The notes under the pieces were generated by a model. The model made no database searches. It saw only the letters and a program-made list of their open reading frames with translations, and was not told the DNA's origin. DNA of 64,000 bases from Rhizobium sp. Pop5 (lineage in GTDB: Bacteria; Pseudomonadota; Alphaproteobacteria; Rhizobiales; Rhizobiaceae), in assembly GCF_024721175.1 (NCBI RefSeq), contig NZ_CP099399.1:3100001-3164000 (forward strand), read 5' to 3'. This document shows, in pieces, positions 35,483 to 44,729 of this stretch (position 1 is the first letter of the stretch; every line of letters starts with the position of its first letter). The position numbers and the translations under genes are program-made.

Positions 35483-36592
35483 TCAGGCGTGAACGGCGCC
35501 GGCGCTGACCATCGCGGGGTTCTCGATGATCCGGCCGGTGTCGGCGGCATAGAGGTGGATCGCATTGTGATCGATCGCAATGCCGATGGGGTCGCCCGAT
35601 TTTACGGTGACGGCTTCGGTCAGCGCCACGGCAAAAGGCAGCCCATCGAAATCGGCGTGAACGACGCGGCTCGCGCCAAGCTCTTCGATGAAATCGGCCG
35701 TCGCCACCAATGCGCCGGGCGCATCCGGCGCCACCAGCCGGGCGGCTTCGGCGCGCATGCCAAGCACGACGCGTTTGCCCTTCAGCGGTGCGGCACGTTC
35801 GCGCGGCAGCGGGATCTTGCGGCTCTGATCGTAGACGAAGACGCCTTCGTCGTTGATCGTGCCTTCCAGCAGGTTCATTGCCGGCGTGCCGACGAAACCG
35901 GCGACGAAGCGCGAGACCGGATGATGATAGACCTCTTCCGGCGTGCCAACCTGTTCGACCCTGCCGCCGTTCATCACCACCAGCCGGTCGGCCAGCGTCA
36001 TCGCCTCGGTCTGGTCGTGCGTCACGAAGATCGAGGTGGCGCCGAGGCGGCGGTGCAGGCGGCGGATTTCGGCGCGCATGGCGATGCGCAGCTTGGCGTC
36101 GAGGTTCGACAGCGGCTCGTCAAAGAGGAACACCTTCGGCTCGCGGATCATCGCGCGGCCCATGGCGACACGCTGGCGCTGACCGCCGGAAAGGGCCGCC
36201 GGCCGGCGTTCGAGGAACGGTTCGAGGCTCAGCGCCTTGGCGACCTCGCTGATGCGCCGGGCGCGCTCCGCCTTCGCAACGCCGGCTACCTTCAATGCGT
36301 AGCCGATATTCTCGGCGACGGTCATGTGCGGATAAAGCGCGTAGTTCTGGAACACCATGGCGCAGCCGCGCTCGCGCGGCTCCAGCTGGTTGACGACGCG
36401 CCCGTCAATGGCGATTTCGCCGCCGCTGATTTCCTCGAGGCCAGCGATCATGCGCAGCAGCGTGGACTTGCCGCAGCCGGACGGGCCGAGGATGACGATG
36501 AATTCGCCGGATTGGATTTCGAGATCGACGCCGTGAACAACGGGATTCTTGCCGTAGTTCTTCTTCACATCGCGGATTGAGATCGGTGCCAA
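35483..36592 (-). CDS. ugpC: ABC transporter ATPase, sn-glycerol-3-phosphate type (UgpC)
   Basis: A 369-residue MalK/UgpC-type ATPase. Walker A is GPSGCGKST, the signature is [15 protein letters not shown], Walker B VFLFDEP, and the H-loop [17 protein letters not shown]-terminal regulatory (TOBE-like) domain starts near residue 240. It powers the permeases encoded just upstream (12-base gap). It is the last gene of a B-A-E-C operon; no ugpQ phosphodiesterase gene follows. Confidence 0.9.
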   Translation of the reverse strand: MAPISIRDVKKNYGKNPVVHGVDLEIQSGEFIVILGPSGCGKSTLLRMIAGLEEISGGEIAIDGRVVNQLEPRERGCAMVFQNYALYPHMTVAENIGYALKVAGVAKAERARRISEVAKALSLEPFLERRPAALSGGQRQRVAMGRAMIREPKVFLFDEPLSNLDAKLRIAMRAEIRRLHRRLGATSIFVTHDQTEAMTLADRLVVMNGGRVEQVGTPEEVYHHPVSRFVAGFVGTPAMNLLEGTINDEGVFVYDQSRKIPLPRERAAPLKGKRVVLGMRAEAARLVAPDAPGALVATADFIEELGASRVVHADFDGLPFAVALTEAVTVKSGDPIGIAIDHNAIHLYAADTGRIIENPAMVSAGAVHA

Positions 36593-36604
36593 AGGACTAC
36601 TCCT

Positions 36605-37519
36605 TCACTTCTCGGTGGAGATAAGGCCGCGCACGAACCAGCGCTGCATCAGAATGACGAGCACCAGTGGCGGCAACATGATGATAAGGGTTCCGGCCAT
36701 GGCGACGTTCCAGTCGGGCAGGCCGAATTCGGACGGGATGAGGGTCTTGAGCTGCGTCACCGCAATGCCGAATTTCGGATCGGTGGTGATCAAAAGCGGC
36801 CAGAGATACTGGTTCCAGGCCCAGACGAACATGATGGTGAACAGCGCGATCATGTTCGGGCGCGAAAGCGGCAGCAGAATGTCCCAGAAGAACCGAACCG
36901 CGCCCGACCCGTCCATCTTCGAGGCCTCGGCAAGTTCGTCAGGAACCGTCAGGTAGAACTGCCGGTAAAGGAAGGTGCCAGTTGCCGTCGCGACCAGCGG
37001 CAGAACGAGACCGGGATAGGAATTCAAGAGCCCCCATTCGAGCTTGATCTGGATGCCGGTGACCTGCTGAACGAGCCAGCTTATGCCGGTGAAGTCGAGG
37101 ATCGTCTGGAACGGCTGCAGCGCATTGGCCGCGATCGAATAGGTCGGCACGATGCGGACCTCCAGCGGCAGCATCAGCGTGATGAAGATGATCCAGAAAA
37201 TCACATGCCGGCCGCGGAAACGGAAGTAGACGATCGAGAAGGCGGCCATCGCGGAAAGGATGACCTTGCCGGCGCCGACGGCCGTGGCGAAGATGATGCT
37301 GTGGAACAGCTTGTTGCCGAGATCGGCGCGAACCCAGGCGGTCTGTATGTTTTCCCAGAAATGCGAGCCCGGGGTGAGCGGCAGCGGCACGCGATTGACC
37401 GTCTCGAGATCGAGGGTCGACGCGATGATGACGATGACGAAAGGCAGAAGCGCGATCACCATGCCGAGGGCCAGAAGCGTGTAGCAGATGAAGTTGAATA
37501 TCGGCGTGCGTTCGATCAT
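36605..37519 (-). CDS. ugpE: ABC transporter permease, UgpE type
   Basis: A 304-residue MalG-like permease with six membrane helices. The coupling-loop motif EAA reads ELAEASKMDGSGAVRFFWDILLPLSRP. It lies between the UgpA-type permease and UgpC genes, with short gaps on both sides. The family symbol rests on operon order and on the solute-binding protein. Confidence 0.88.
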   Translation of the reverse strand: MIERTPIFNFICYTLLALGMVIALLPFVIVIIASTLDLETVNRVPLPLTPGSHFWENIQTAWVRADLGNKLFHSIIFATAVGAGKVILSAMAAFSIVYFRFRGRHVIFWIIFITLMLPLEVRIVPTYSIAANALQPFQTILDFTGISWLVQQVTGIQIKLEWGLLNSYPGLVLPLVATATGTFLYRQFYLTVPDELAEASKMDGSGAVRFFWDILLPLSRPNMIALFTIMFVWAWNQYLWPLLITTDPKFGIAVTQLKTLIPSEFGLPDWNVAMAGTLIIMLPPLVLVILMQRWFVRGLISTEK

Positions 37520-37529
37520 GTCCGCGACC

Positions 37530-38414
37530 TCACTTGTAATGCACGCGCCGCTCGATGAAGCGGAACTGGAAGATGGTGAGTAGGATGACGAGCAGCATCA
37601 GGATAATGGATTGCGCAGCGGCGCCCGAATAGTCGAGCCCTCTGAAGCCGTCGAAATAGATCTTGTAGACCATGAGCTCGGTGGCGCGGGCCGGGCCGCC
37701 CTGCGTCATGACGTCGACGATACCGAAGGAATCCTGGAAGCTTTCGGTGATGTTGATGACGAGCAGGAAGAACAGCGTCGGCGTCAGCAGCGGCAGCTGA
37801 ATATCCCAGATACGGCGCATCGGCCCCGAGCCGTCCATGGCGGCGGCTTCGATCAACGAGCGCGGAATGCCCTGAAGAGCCGAGAGGAAGAAGATGAAGT
37901 TATAGCCGATATATTTCCAGGAAAAGGCGATGATGACAGCGATCATCGCGTCCTTGCCGTCGAGCGCGGGGTTCCAGAGGCCTGGCCAGATGTGGTTGAT
38001 GACCGAGAGAAGGCCGGCCTCCGGCGCCAGGATGAAGCGGAAAGCGAGACCGAGGGCGGGAGCGGCGATCGCGTAAGGCCAGATGAAGACCGACCGGTAG
38101 ATTTTGTGGCCGCGCAATTCGCGGTCCGTCAAAAGCGCCAGAATGAGCGCCAGTCCCATGGCGATGGCGGTCGAACTGAAGCCGAAAACCATGCTGCGGG
38201 TAACCGACTCCCAATAGATCGGATCGCCGAGCAGCTGTTTGAAATTGTCGAAACCGACCCAGGCGTTGCCGCCGCCCCATGGCTGCTCGAGCGTGAATGC
38301 CCAATACAGCGCTTGCGCGCTCGGCCAATAGAAGAAGACGAAAATCAGCAGCAGCATCGGAAATGCGAAGAGCAATCCGATCGTCGTCGAGGAGAAAGTG
38401 ACGCGCTTTTCCAT
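37530..38414 (-). CDS. ugpA: ABC transporter permease, UgpA type
   Basis: A 294-residue MalF-like permease with six helices. The EAA motif reads LIEAAAMDGSGPMRRIWDIQLPLLTP. It follows the solute-binding protein gene after 127 bases that contain a strong stem-loop, and is followed after 10 bases by the second permease. Confidence 0.88.
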   Translation of the reverse strand: MEKRVTFSSTTIGLLFAFPMLLLIFVFFYWPSAQALYWAFTLEQPWGGGNAWVGFDNFKQLLGDPIYWESVTRSMVFGFSSTAIAMGLALILALLTDRELRGHKIYRSVFIWPYAIAAPALGLAFRFILAPEAGLLSVINHIWPGLWNPALDGKDAMIAVIIAFSWKYIGYNFIFFLSALQGIPRSLIEAAAMDGSGPMRRIWDIQLPLLTPTLFFLLVINITESFQDSFGIVDVMTQGGPARATELMVYKIYFDGFRGLDYSGAAAQSIILMLLVILLTIFQFRFIERRVHYK

Positions 38415-38496
38415 GAGTGGTCGTTTTCGTCCGGATTTTGTTTAGGCGCGGTCGGCGAGTTCGCCTCCGCAGCCGGTAGGGAGTGTACAAAGAGAC

Positions 38497-38525
38497 ACCC
38501 GGCTCGCGCAATGCGGGCCGGGTGC
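38497..38525 (-). terminator. Intercistronic stem-loop between ugpB and ugpA
   Basis: Twelve-base arms (38497-38508 and 38514-38525, one mismatch) close a 5-base loop directly after the ugpB stop. No T-run follows. Such hairpins after solute-binding protein genes commonly protect the upstream message and allow more binding protein than permease. The role here is inferred. Confidence 0.55.
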
Positions 38526-38541
38526 GGCTCATGTCAGTCGA

Positions 38542-39897
38542 TCAGGGAAGCTGAACGTTCTTGTAGGTCTGCTGGAAGCGGCGCAGGAGCTGGTTGCCGC
38601 GTTCGGCAGCACCGTCGAGCGAAGCCTGAACATCAGCGTTGTTGACGAAGATCGCCTGCAGGCTGTTGGCGATTTCGGTGCGAACCTGCAGCAGGCCGCC
38701 GAGGCGGATACCGTGCGGAGCAGTGTCGCCAGCAGGCGATGCGGTCAGGCTCTGAATGGCGAGTTCGCGGCCGGCATAAGGGGCCTTGTCGTAGAAGCCC
38801 TGCTTCTTCAGATATTCGAAGCCGGAGTTACGAACCGGGATATAGCCGGTGACGGTCGACCAGGTCAGAGCTTCTTCCGGCTTGGCGATGAAATTGAAGA
38901 AGGCAGCCGCAGCCTTGTATTCGGCGTCGGTGTGGCCCTTCAGAACCCAGAGCGAAGCGCCGCCGACGAAAGAGCTGTGACGGGTGGCGTCGCCATAGGT
39001 CGGGAGCATCGAAACGCCCCAGTTCATGCCCTGCTTGGCGGTACGACCGATGTTGCCATGGTCGCCGACCGAGGTCAGGATGACCTGGCAATCGCCGGCA
39101 GCGAAGGCTTCGACGAAGGTCTGGCCGACGGTCTTGTTCTTGATGACGGCAAGCTTGTTGTCGTACCAGGACTTGAGGTCCTTGATGTAGCTGACGAGAA
39201 GCGGGTTCTTGTTGAACACCAGCTCGGCGTCGAGACCTTCGAAGCCGTTCTTCTTCGTGGCGATCGCCTCGCCGTTGACGGCTTCGAACTGCTCGATGTA
39301 CTGCCAGACTTCGTTGTTGGAGATGTCGAAGGCGAGCGGGCAAGCGTAGCCGGCGTCCTTCAGAGCCTTGAAGTCTTCACCGGCTTCCTTCCAGGTGGCC
39401 GGGGCATGGTCCTTGCCGATCTTGGCGAAGGCGTCCTTGTTCCAATAGAGCAGAGCGGTCGACGAGTTGAAGGGGAAGGAATACATCTCGCCCTTGGACG
39501 TCGCATAGTAGTTTGCGATGCCGGAGAAGTAATCTTTCCAGTCGACGTTATAGCCCGTGTCGGCCATCAGCTTGTTTGCCGGGTAGTAAGCGCCGGAGAG
39601 CATGATGTCGAGCGTGCCGGCGTCGGAAACCTGGGCGATGGTCGGCTGCTTGCCGGCGCGGAAGGCTGCAATCGTGTTCTGCAGGGAAGCGTCGTAGCTG
39701 CCCTGGCTGGTGCAGACGACTTCGTAATCGGACTGCGACTGGTTGAAGCGATCGCACTGTTCCTGGACACGCTTTGCGATGTCACCGGAATTGCCGAACC
39801 AGAAGTCAATCTTGGTCTTATCGGCGGCGGCAGCGGGACCGGCAAGAAACGCTGTAGCGAGAAGGGCGCCAACGGCGCCGAGAAGCTTGGCTTGCAT
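38542..39897 (-). CDS. ugpB: sn-Glycerol-3-phosphate-type solute-binding protein (UgpB)
   Basis: A 451-residue periplasmic binding protein. The signal peptide is MQAKLLGAVGALLATAFLAGPAAA, cut before ADKTKIDFWF. UgpB-like segments are FNQSQSDYEVVCTSQGSYDASLQ near residue 50, the middle QPTIAQVSDAGTLDIMLSGAYYP, and near the C-terminus GIRLGGLLQVRTEI. The order B-A-E-C equals that of the E. coli and Sinorhizobium ugp operons, which are phosphate-starvation controlled. The start is ATG 39897 rather than the longer frame to 39957, because the signal peptide begins there. Confidence 0.88.
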   Translation of the reverse strand: MQAKLLGAVGALLATAFLAGPAAAADKTKIDFWFGNSGDIAKRVQEQCDRFNQSQSDYEVVCTSQGSYDASLQNTIAAFRAGKQPTIAQVSDAGTLDIMLSGAYYPANKLMADTGYNVDWKDYFSGIANYYATSKGEMYSFPFNSSTALLYWNKDAFAKIGKDHAPATWKEAGEDFKALKDAGYACPLAFDISNNEVWQYIEQFEAVNGEAIATKKNGFEGLDAELVFNKNPLLVSYIKDLKSWYDNKLAVIKNKTVGQTFVEAFAAGDCQVILTSVGDHGNIGRTAKQGMNWGVSMLPTYGDATRHSSFVGGASLWVLKGHTDAEYKAAAAFFNFIAKPEEALTWSTVTGYIPVRNSGFEYLKKQGFYDKAPYAGRELAIQSLTASPAGDTAPHGIRLGGLLQVRTEIANSLQAIFVNNADVQASLDGAAERGNQLLRRFQQTYKNVQLP

Positions 39898-40259
39898 GAG
39901 AACCTCGAACGTAAAATGGACGCGCACTTTCAGCGCACGCCCTATTAGCTGGTCCAAATTGCCACGGCCAATGAATATTACATGACATGAAATGTTCGAA
40001 TGCTAGTCGTCACAAAACTGACATGCAATCGTTATTCCCCATGTCACGAGAAATATTCGAAGAAGCTTTGCAAGTCCTTCAAATATACTTCTATTCCCAT
40101 GGACCCCCAGCCAAAGAAACGCAGTTTCAGAAAATACATAATATTTACTTATATTGCAACAGAGTGCCTTTATTGGCGCGCACATCGCGACGAAACTTTC
40201 CGAAAACATCCCCATTTTTGCCGTTGCACTGCTGTGCAACGCCCGGTTTCAGCCAAAAA
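39898..40259. other. Gene-free promoter region of ugpB
   Basis: This 362-base AT-richer stretch lies between the ROK gene end and ugpB, both on the minus strand. It contains no gene that I can support. It should hold the ugp promoter, a candidate Pho-box-like site near the ugpB end, and the 3' end of the ROK transcript. Confidence 0.6.
39971..39988 (-). promoter_or_regulatory. Weak candidate Pho box upstream of ugpB
   Basis: On the minus strand the two 7-base half-sites ATGTCAT and TATTCAT are 11 bases apart, matching about 10 of 14 positions of the CTGTCAT direct-repeat Pho box. It lies some 75 bases before the ugpB start. PhoB control of ugp is established in related bacteria; the match here is imperfect. 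Confidence 0.3.
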
Positions 40260-41465
40260 TCAGAGAGAGTCCTTCAAAATTGCAGCAAAACGCGGGTCGA
40301 ATGCGCGACTGATCGGTCCGGCGGCGGCGCCGAGCGCCACCGACCAGGGGTCGGCCATGCCGGGTTGCAGGCGGGGCAGCATCCGGCCGCGCCGTTCGGC
40401 GATAGAGGGCAGCAACGGGCCGATCGCCGCAATCAACCTCTTCACCAGCGCCTCCGGCGCGCTGCCGCAGAGGATCACCGTCTGCGGATCGAAGACCGTT
40501 TCGATGAGATGGATACTCCAGCGCAGGTCCGCCGCCGCCGCTTCGATCCAGGCCCGGATGATTTGATCGTTCCTGGAGATAAGTTCGTCGATGCGAGCAT
40601 GAAGAGCGGGGTCGGCAGGATCGGCCGAAAGATGCTGGTAGAGCGAAGCGAGCGAGGCGCGATGTTCGAGCGGCGTCGATTTGCCGTCGGCAAATAGCAG
40701 CGCCATGCCGATCTCGCCGGCATTGCCGTTGGCGCCGCCGTAGAGTTCTCCGTTCAGAATGAGACCGGCGCCGATGCCGTAGCCGACGAAGAGACAGACA
40801 GCATGGTCGAGACCATGGGCGGCTCCGACCATACGCTCGGCAGTCGCGGCTGCCGCCGCGTCATTCTGTAGGCCGACATCGAGCCCGCTGCCGGCGGCCA
40901 GCGTTTCCAAAAGCGGAAACTTCTGCCACGCCTCCATCATCCACGGATCGTCACCGCTGCCGGCGACCCCGAAGGGTCCGGGCATGGCGGCGCCGAGGCC
41001 GACGAGCCGTTTTTCCGACTGCTGGACGACCTTGGCAAGCTTCGAACGCACGCCGGCGACGAGATCGAGGATGACCTTCACTCCCGTCGAGGGACCTCCG
41101 GGCGGTAGACCAGCCTGATCACGCACGAGAACGCTGCCGACGAGATCGACGGCAACCGCCCGCGTCACGTGCCGGTCGATCTGCAGGCCGATCGCAAAGG
41201 CGCCTTCGGGCACGAGCCCGTAGGGCGTCGAGGGCTGGCCCCTGCCCTTCTTCACCGCGTCCCTCGAACCGACGAGTCCGTCGCGCTCGAGCTCTTCGAT
41301 GATATTGGACACCGTCTGCTTGGTCAGCCGCGTCGCCCGCGCCAGATCGGCGCGAGAGAGCGCACCGTTGATCCGCAGGGCATCGATCATCACGCGCCGG
41401 TTATGCGCGCTGGTGCCTTCATGGTTGGTGCCGCTCTTGGCCCGGATCGGGCGACTGTCATTCAT
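40260..41465 (-). CDS. ROK-family transcriptional repressor (NagC/XylR-like)
   Basis: A 401-residue protein. Residues 20-85 form a winged helix-turn-helix (LRINGALSRADLARATRLTKQTVSNIIEELERDGLV), followed by a ROK sugar-binding/kinase-like domain (CLFVGYGIGAGLILNGELYGGANGNAGEIG). The usual zinc-binding cysteines of ROK repressors are not evident. It is divergent from a sugar ABC operon with a perfect 11-base-arm palindrome between them, so it probably represses that operon until its sugar or sugar phosphate binds. Its relation to ugp, which lies downstream, is less likely. Confidence 0.9.
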   Translation of the reverse strand: MNDSRPIRAKSGTNHEGTSAHNRRVMIDALRINGALSRADLARATRLTKQTVSNIIEELERDGLVGSRDAVKKGRGQPSTPYGLVPEGAFAIGLQIDRHVTRAVAVDLVGSVLVRDQAGLPPGGPSTGVKVILDLVAGVRSKLAKVVQQSEKRLVGLGAAMPGPFGVAGSGDDPWMMEAWQKFPLLETLAAGSGLDVGLQNDAAAAATAERMVGAAHGLDHAVCLFVGYGIGAGLILNGELYGGANGNAGEIGMALLFADGKSTPLEHRASLASLYQHLSADPADPALHARIDELISRNDQIIRAWIEAAAADLRWSIHLIETVFDPQTVILCGSAPEALVKRLIAAIGPLLPSIAERRGRMLPRLQPGMADPWSVALGAAAGPISRAFDPRFAAILKDSL

Positions 41466-41504
41466 GTGCGATTGCCTCTTGACTCCATTAGAATGTTGAA
41501 GAAC

Positions 41505-41531
41505 TATTAAGTCAATACATTTGACTTAATA
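41505..41531. promoter_or_regulatory. Perfect palindromic operator between ROK gene and sugar ABC operon
   Basis: Arms TATTAAGTCAA (41505-41515) and TTGACTTAATA (41521-41531) are exact complements separated by TACAT. The site is 40 bases before the ROK start and about 160 bases before the binding-protein gene. Its length and symmetry make it the probable ROK-protein binding site. Confidence 0.65.
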
Positions 41532-41691
41532 AGGGACCAGAGAGTCCCAGGGAACGCAGGAAGCCCGGCGAGGCCTCCGACGACGCTCCGAGATGATGGA
41601 CCGGCACGTTCTCAATGCGTGTCTTCTCGAACACCGATGGCGGCGAAGCCCGCCCTCGGCCAGGCGTAAATGTCAAAAACTGGAGGCTGCA

Positions 41692-42930
41692 ATGCTGAAA
41701 TCTTTTAACAAGACACTTCTGGGCGCGGCTTTGATCGGCGCGTCCCTTGCACCGCATGCTTTCGCCGAAACGACGCTGAACGCGCTTTTCATGGCACAGG
41801 CCGCTTACAGCGAGGCCGATGTGCGCGCCATGACCGACGCCTTCGCCAAGGCGAACCCTGATATCAAGGTCAATCTCGAATTCGTCCCCTATGAAGGCTT
41901 GCACGACAAGACCGTGCTGGCGCAGGGTTCCGGCGGCGGTTACGACGTCGTTCTCTTCGACGTCATCTGGCCGGCCGAATACGCCACCAACAAGGTGCTG
42001 GTCGACGTCTCCTCCCGTATCACGGACGACATGAAGAAGGGCGTGCTGCCGGGCGCCTGGACCACCGTGCAGTATGACGGCAAATATTACGGCATGCCGT
42101 GGATCCTCGATACCAAATACCTGTTTTACAACAAGGAAATCCTCGAAAAGGCCGGCATCAAAAACCCGCCGAAGACCTGGGACGAACTGACCGAACAGGC
42201 AAAGGCGATCAAGGATAAGGGTCTGCTCGCCACGCCGATCGCCTGGAGCTGGTCGCAGGCCGAAGCGGCGATCTGCGACTACACCACCCTCGTCAGCGCC
42301 TATGGCGGCGATTTCCTCAAGGACGGCAAGCCGGCCTTCCAGAGCGGCGGCGGCCTCGATGCGCTGAAATACATGGTCTCCAGCTATACGTCAGGGCTGA
42401 CGAACCCGAACTCCAAGGAATTCCTGGAAGAGGACGTCCGCAAGGTCTTCGAAAACGGTGATGCCGCCTTCGCTTTGAATTGGACCTACATGTACAACAT
42501 GGCCAACGACCCGAAGGACAGCAAGATCGCCGGCAAGGTCGGCGTCGTGCCGGCGCCGGGCGTCGCCGGCAAGAGCGAGGCTTCGGCCGTCAACGGCTCG
42601 ATGGGCCTCGGCATCACTTCCGCCAGCCAGCACCCCGACGAGGCCTGGAAATACATCGCCTTCATGACCTCGCAGGCGACGCAGAATGCCTATGCCAAGC
42701 TCAGCCTGCCGATCTGGGCCTCCTCCTATGAGGACCCTGCCGTTACCAAGGGCCAGGAAGAGCTGATCTTGGCCGCCAAGGTCGGCCTGGCCGCCATGTA
42801 TCCGCGCCCGACGACGCCGAAATATCAGGAGCTTTCGACCGCCCTTCAGCAGGCGATCCAGGAATCGCTGCTCGGCCAGTCCTCTCCCGAGGACGCTCTG
42901 AAGTCGGCCGCCGAAAACAGCGGCCTCTGA
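41692..42930 (+). CDS. Sugar ABC transporter solute-binding protein
   Basis: A 412-residue periplasmic binding protein of the MalE-like cluster. The signal peptide is MLKSFNKTLLGAALIGASLAPHAFA before ETTLNALFMAQ. Aromatic-rich segments (YYGMPWILDTKYLFYNKEIL) are typical of carbohydrate binders. ATG 41692 follows GGAGG; the open frame runs upstream to 41593 without support. It is the first gene of a six-gene operon that also encodes a sugar isomerase-type enzyme and a kinase. The ligand is unknown. Confidence 0.9.
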   Translation: MLKSFNKTLLGAALIGASLAPHAFAETTLNALFMAQAAYSEADVRAMTDAFAKANPDIKVNLEFVPYEGLHDKTVLAQGSGGGYDVVLFDVIWPAEYATNKVLVDVSSRITDDMKKGVLPGAWTTVQYDGKYYGMPWILDTKYLFYNKEILEKAGIKNPPKTWDELTEQAKAIKDKGLLATPIAWSWSQAEAAICDYTTLVSAYGGDFLKDGKPAFQSGGGLDALKYMVSSYTSGLTNPNSKEFLEEDVRKVFENGDAAFALNWTYMYNMANDPKDSKIAGKVGVVPAPGVAGKSEASAVNGSMGLGITSASQHPDEAWKYIAFMTSQATQNAYAKLSLPIWASSYEDPAVTKGQEELILAAKVGLAAMYPRPTTPKYQELSTALQQAIQESLLGQSSPEDALKSAAENSGL

Positions 42931-42945
42931 GCGCGGATTGAAACC

Positions 42946-42966
42946 CCGGGCGGCCCTGCCGCCCGG
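42946..42966 (+). terminator. Intercistronic stem-loop after the solute-binding protein gene
   Basis: Arms CCGGGCGG and CCGCCCGG enclose a 5-base loop 15 bases after the stop. No T-run follows. As at ugpB, it probably stabilises the binding-protein message within the operon. Confidence 0.55.
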
Positions 42967-42999
42967 TCCCAAACCTATGAATGAAGAAGGGGCGCCTCG

Positions 43000-43884
43000 A
43001 TGTCGGGCACTTGGCTGACAACCCGCGCGTGGCTTTTGATGCTGCCGCTTCTCGTGGTGATGATCTCGGTCATCGGCTGGCCGCTGATCGATACGGTCGG
43101 CCTCTCCTTCACTGATGCCAAGCTCGTGGGCACTCAAGGAAGCTTCGTCGGCATCGACAATTACGCAAAGATGATCTCCGGTTCGAATTTCCAGCGAACG
43201 CTCGTCACCACCGCCTGGTTCGCAATCGTCTCGGTCGCCGCCGAAATGGTGATCGGCGTCCTCGCCGCCCTCCTGCTGAACCAGCAGTTTCGTGGCCGCA
43301 CCGCGCTTCGCGCCCTGATGATCCTGCCCTGGGCGCTGCCGACTGTCGTCAACGCCACGCTCTGGCGGCTGATCTACAATCCGGAATACGGCGCGCTGAA
43401 CGCCGCGCTGACGCAGCTCGGCCTGCTCGATGCCTATCGCTCCTGGCTCGGCGAACCGGGCACGGCGCTCGCCGCCCTCATCGTCGCCGACTGCTGGAAG
43501 AATTTCCCGCTGGTGGCGCTGATTGCGCTCGCCGCACTCCAGGCCGTGCCGCGCGACATCACCGCCGCCTCGCTGGTCGACGGCGCCGGTCCATTCGCCC
43601 GCTTCCGCTTCGTCATCCTGCCCTATCTCGCCGGCCCGCTGATGGTGGCGCTCGTGCTGCGCACGATCGAAGCCTTCAAGGTGTTCGACATCATCTGGGT
43701 CATGACCCGCGGCGGGCCGGCCAACAGCACCCGCACGCTTTCGATCCTGGTCTATCAGGAAGCCTTCTCCTTCCAGCGCGCGGGCTCTGGCGCATCGCTC
43801 GCCTTGATCGTCACGCTACTGGTGACGCTGCTTGCCGCCGGCTACGCCGCGCTCGTGCGCAAGACCGCCGGGAGTGCCGCCTGA
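43000..43884 (+). CDS. Sugar ABC transporter permease (MalF type)
   Basis: A 294-residue six-helix permease. The EAA coupling motif reads DITAASLVDGAGPFARFRFVILPYLAGP. It pairs with the next gene, whose ATG shares one base with its TGA (TGATG), so the two are translationally coupled. Confidence 0.92.
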   Translation: MSGTWLTTRAWLLMLPLLVVMISVIGWPLIDTVGLSFTDAKLVGTQGSFVGIDNYAKMISGSNFQRTLVTTAWFAIVSVAAEMVIGVLAALLLNQQFRGRTALRALMILPWALPTVVNATLWRLIYNPEYGALNAALTQLGLLDAYRSWLGEPGTALAALIVADCWKNFPLVALIALAALQAVPRDITAASLVDGAGPFARFRFVILPYLAGPLMVALVLRTIEAFKVFDIIWVMTRGGPANSTRTLSILVYQEAFSFQRAGSGASLALIVTLLVTLLAAGYAALVRKTAGSAA

Positions 43885-44729
43885 TGGAACGCCAGAGCCC
43901 GCTCTTTTCCGCTTTCATTCACCTCTCGGCGCTGCTGCTCGCCGCCGTCATCCTGGCGCCGATCCTGTGGCTCTTCATCATGAGCATTTCGCCGGCCGCC
44001 GATCTTGCCGCAAAGCCGCTGCGCTGGTGGCCGCAGGCGGTCGATTTTTCACGATACCAGGTGCTGCTTTCGAGGCTCGAAAACAGCGCCGGCGCCGCCT
44101 TCACCTCCTCGCTGAGCAACAGCATCGAAGTGGCGGGCATGGCGACGATTGCCGCCATCGCACTCGCCGTTCCGGCCGGCTGGGCCGTATCGCGCACGCC
44201 TTCTGTCGGGTGGTCGCTGTCGATGGTGATCGCAACCTATATGTTGCCGCCGGTGGCGCTCGCTGTGCCGCTCTATATGGGCCTCTCCCATCTCGGCATG
44301 CTGAATAACGTCTTCGGCCTTGCCCTCGTCTATCTCACCATTCTCGCGCCCTTCACCACCTGGCTGATGAAATCAGGCTTCGATTCCATCCCCCGCGAGA
44401 TCGAATCCGCCGCGATGATCGACGGCGCCGGGCTGTTCCAGACGCTCCGGATCATCACGCTGCCGCTCGCCGCCCCCGTCGTCGCAACGTCAAGCCTCTT
44501 TGCATTCCTGCTTGCCTGGGATGAATTCTTCTACGCGCTGCTCTTCACATCGGACCAGCGCGCCAAGACGCTGACCGTCGCCATTGCCGATCTCGCCGGC
44601 GGCCGCGTTTCCGATTACGGACTGATCGCCACGGCAGGCGTGCTCGCCGCCCTGCCCCCGGTGCTGATCGGTCTCGTCATGCAACGCGCCCTGATTTCGG
44701 GGCTAACCAGCGGCGGCGTCAAAGGATGA
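43884..44729 (+). CDS. Sugar ABC transporter permease (MalG type)
   Basis: A 281-residue six-helix permease with EAA motif EIESAAMIDGAGLFQTLRIITLPLAAP. Its stop overlaps the SIS-domain gene by ATGA, which ties transport to catabolism in one transcript. Confidence 0.92.
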   Translation: MERQSPLFSAFIHLSALLLAAVILAPILWLFIMSISPAADLAAKPLRWWPQAVDFSRYQVLLSRLENSAGAAFTSSLSNSIEVAGMATIAAIALAVPAGWAVSRTPSVGWSLSMVIATYMLPPVALAVPLYMGLSHLGMLNNVFGLALVYLTILAPFTTWLMKSGFDSIPREIESAAMIDGAGLFQTLRIITLPLAAPVVATSSLFAFLLAWDEFFYALLFTSDQRAKTLTVAIADLAGGRVSDYGLIATAGVLAALPPVLIGLVMQRALISGLTSGGVKG

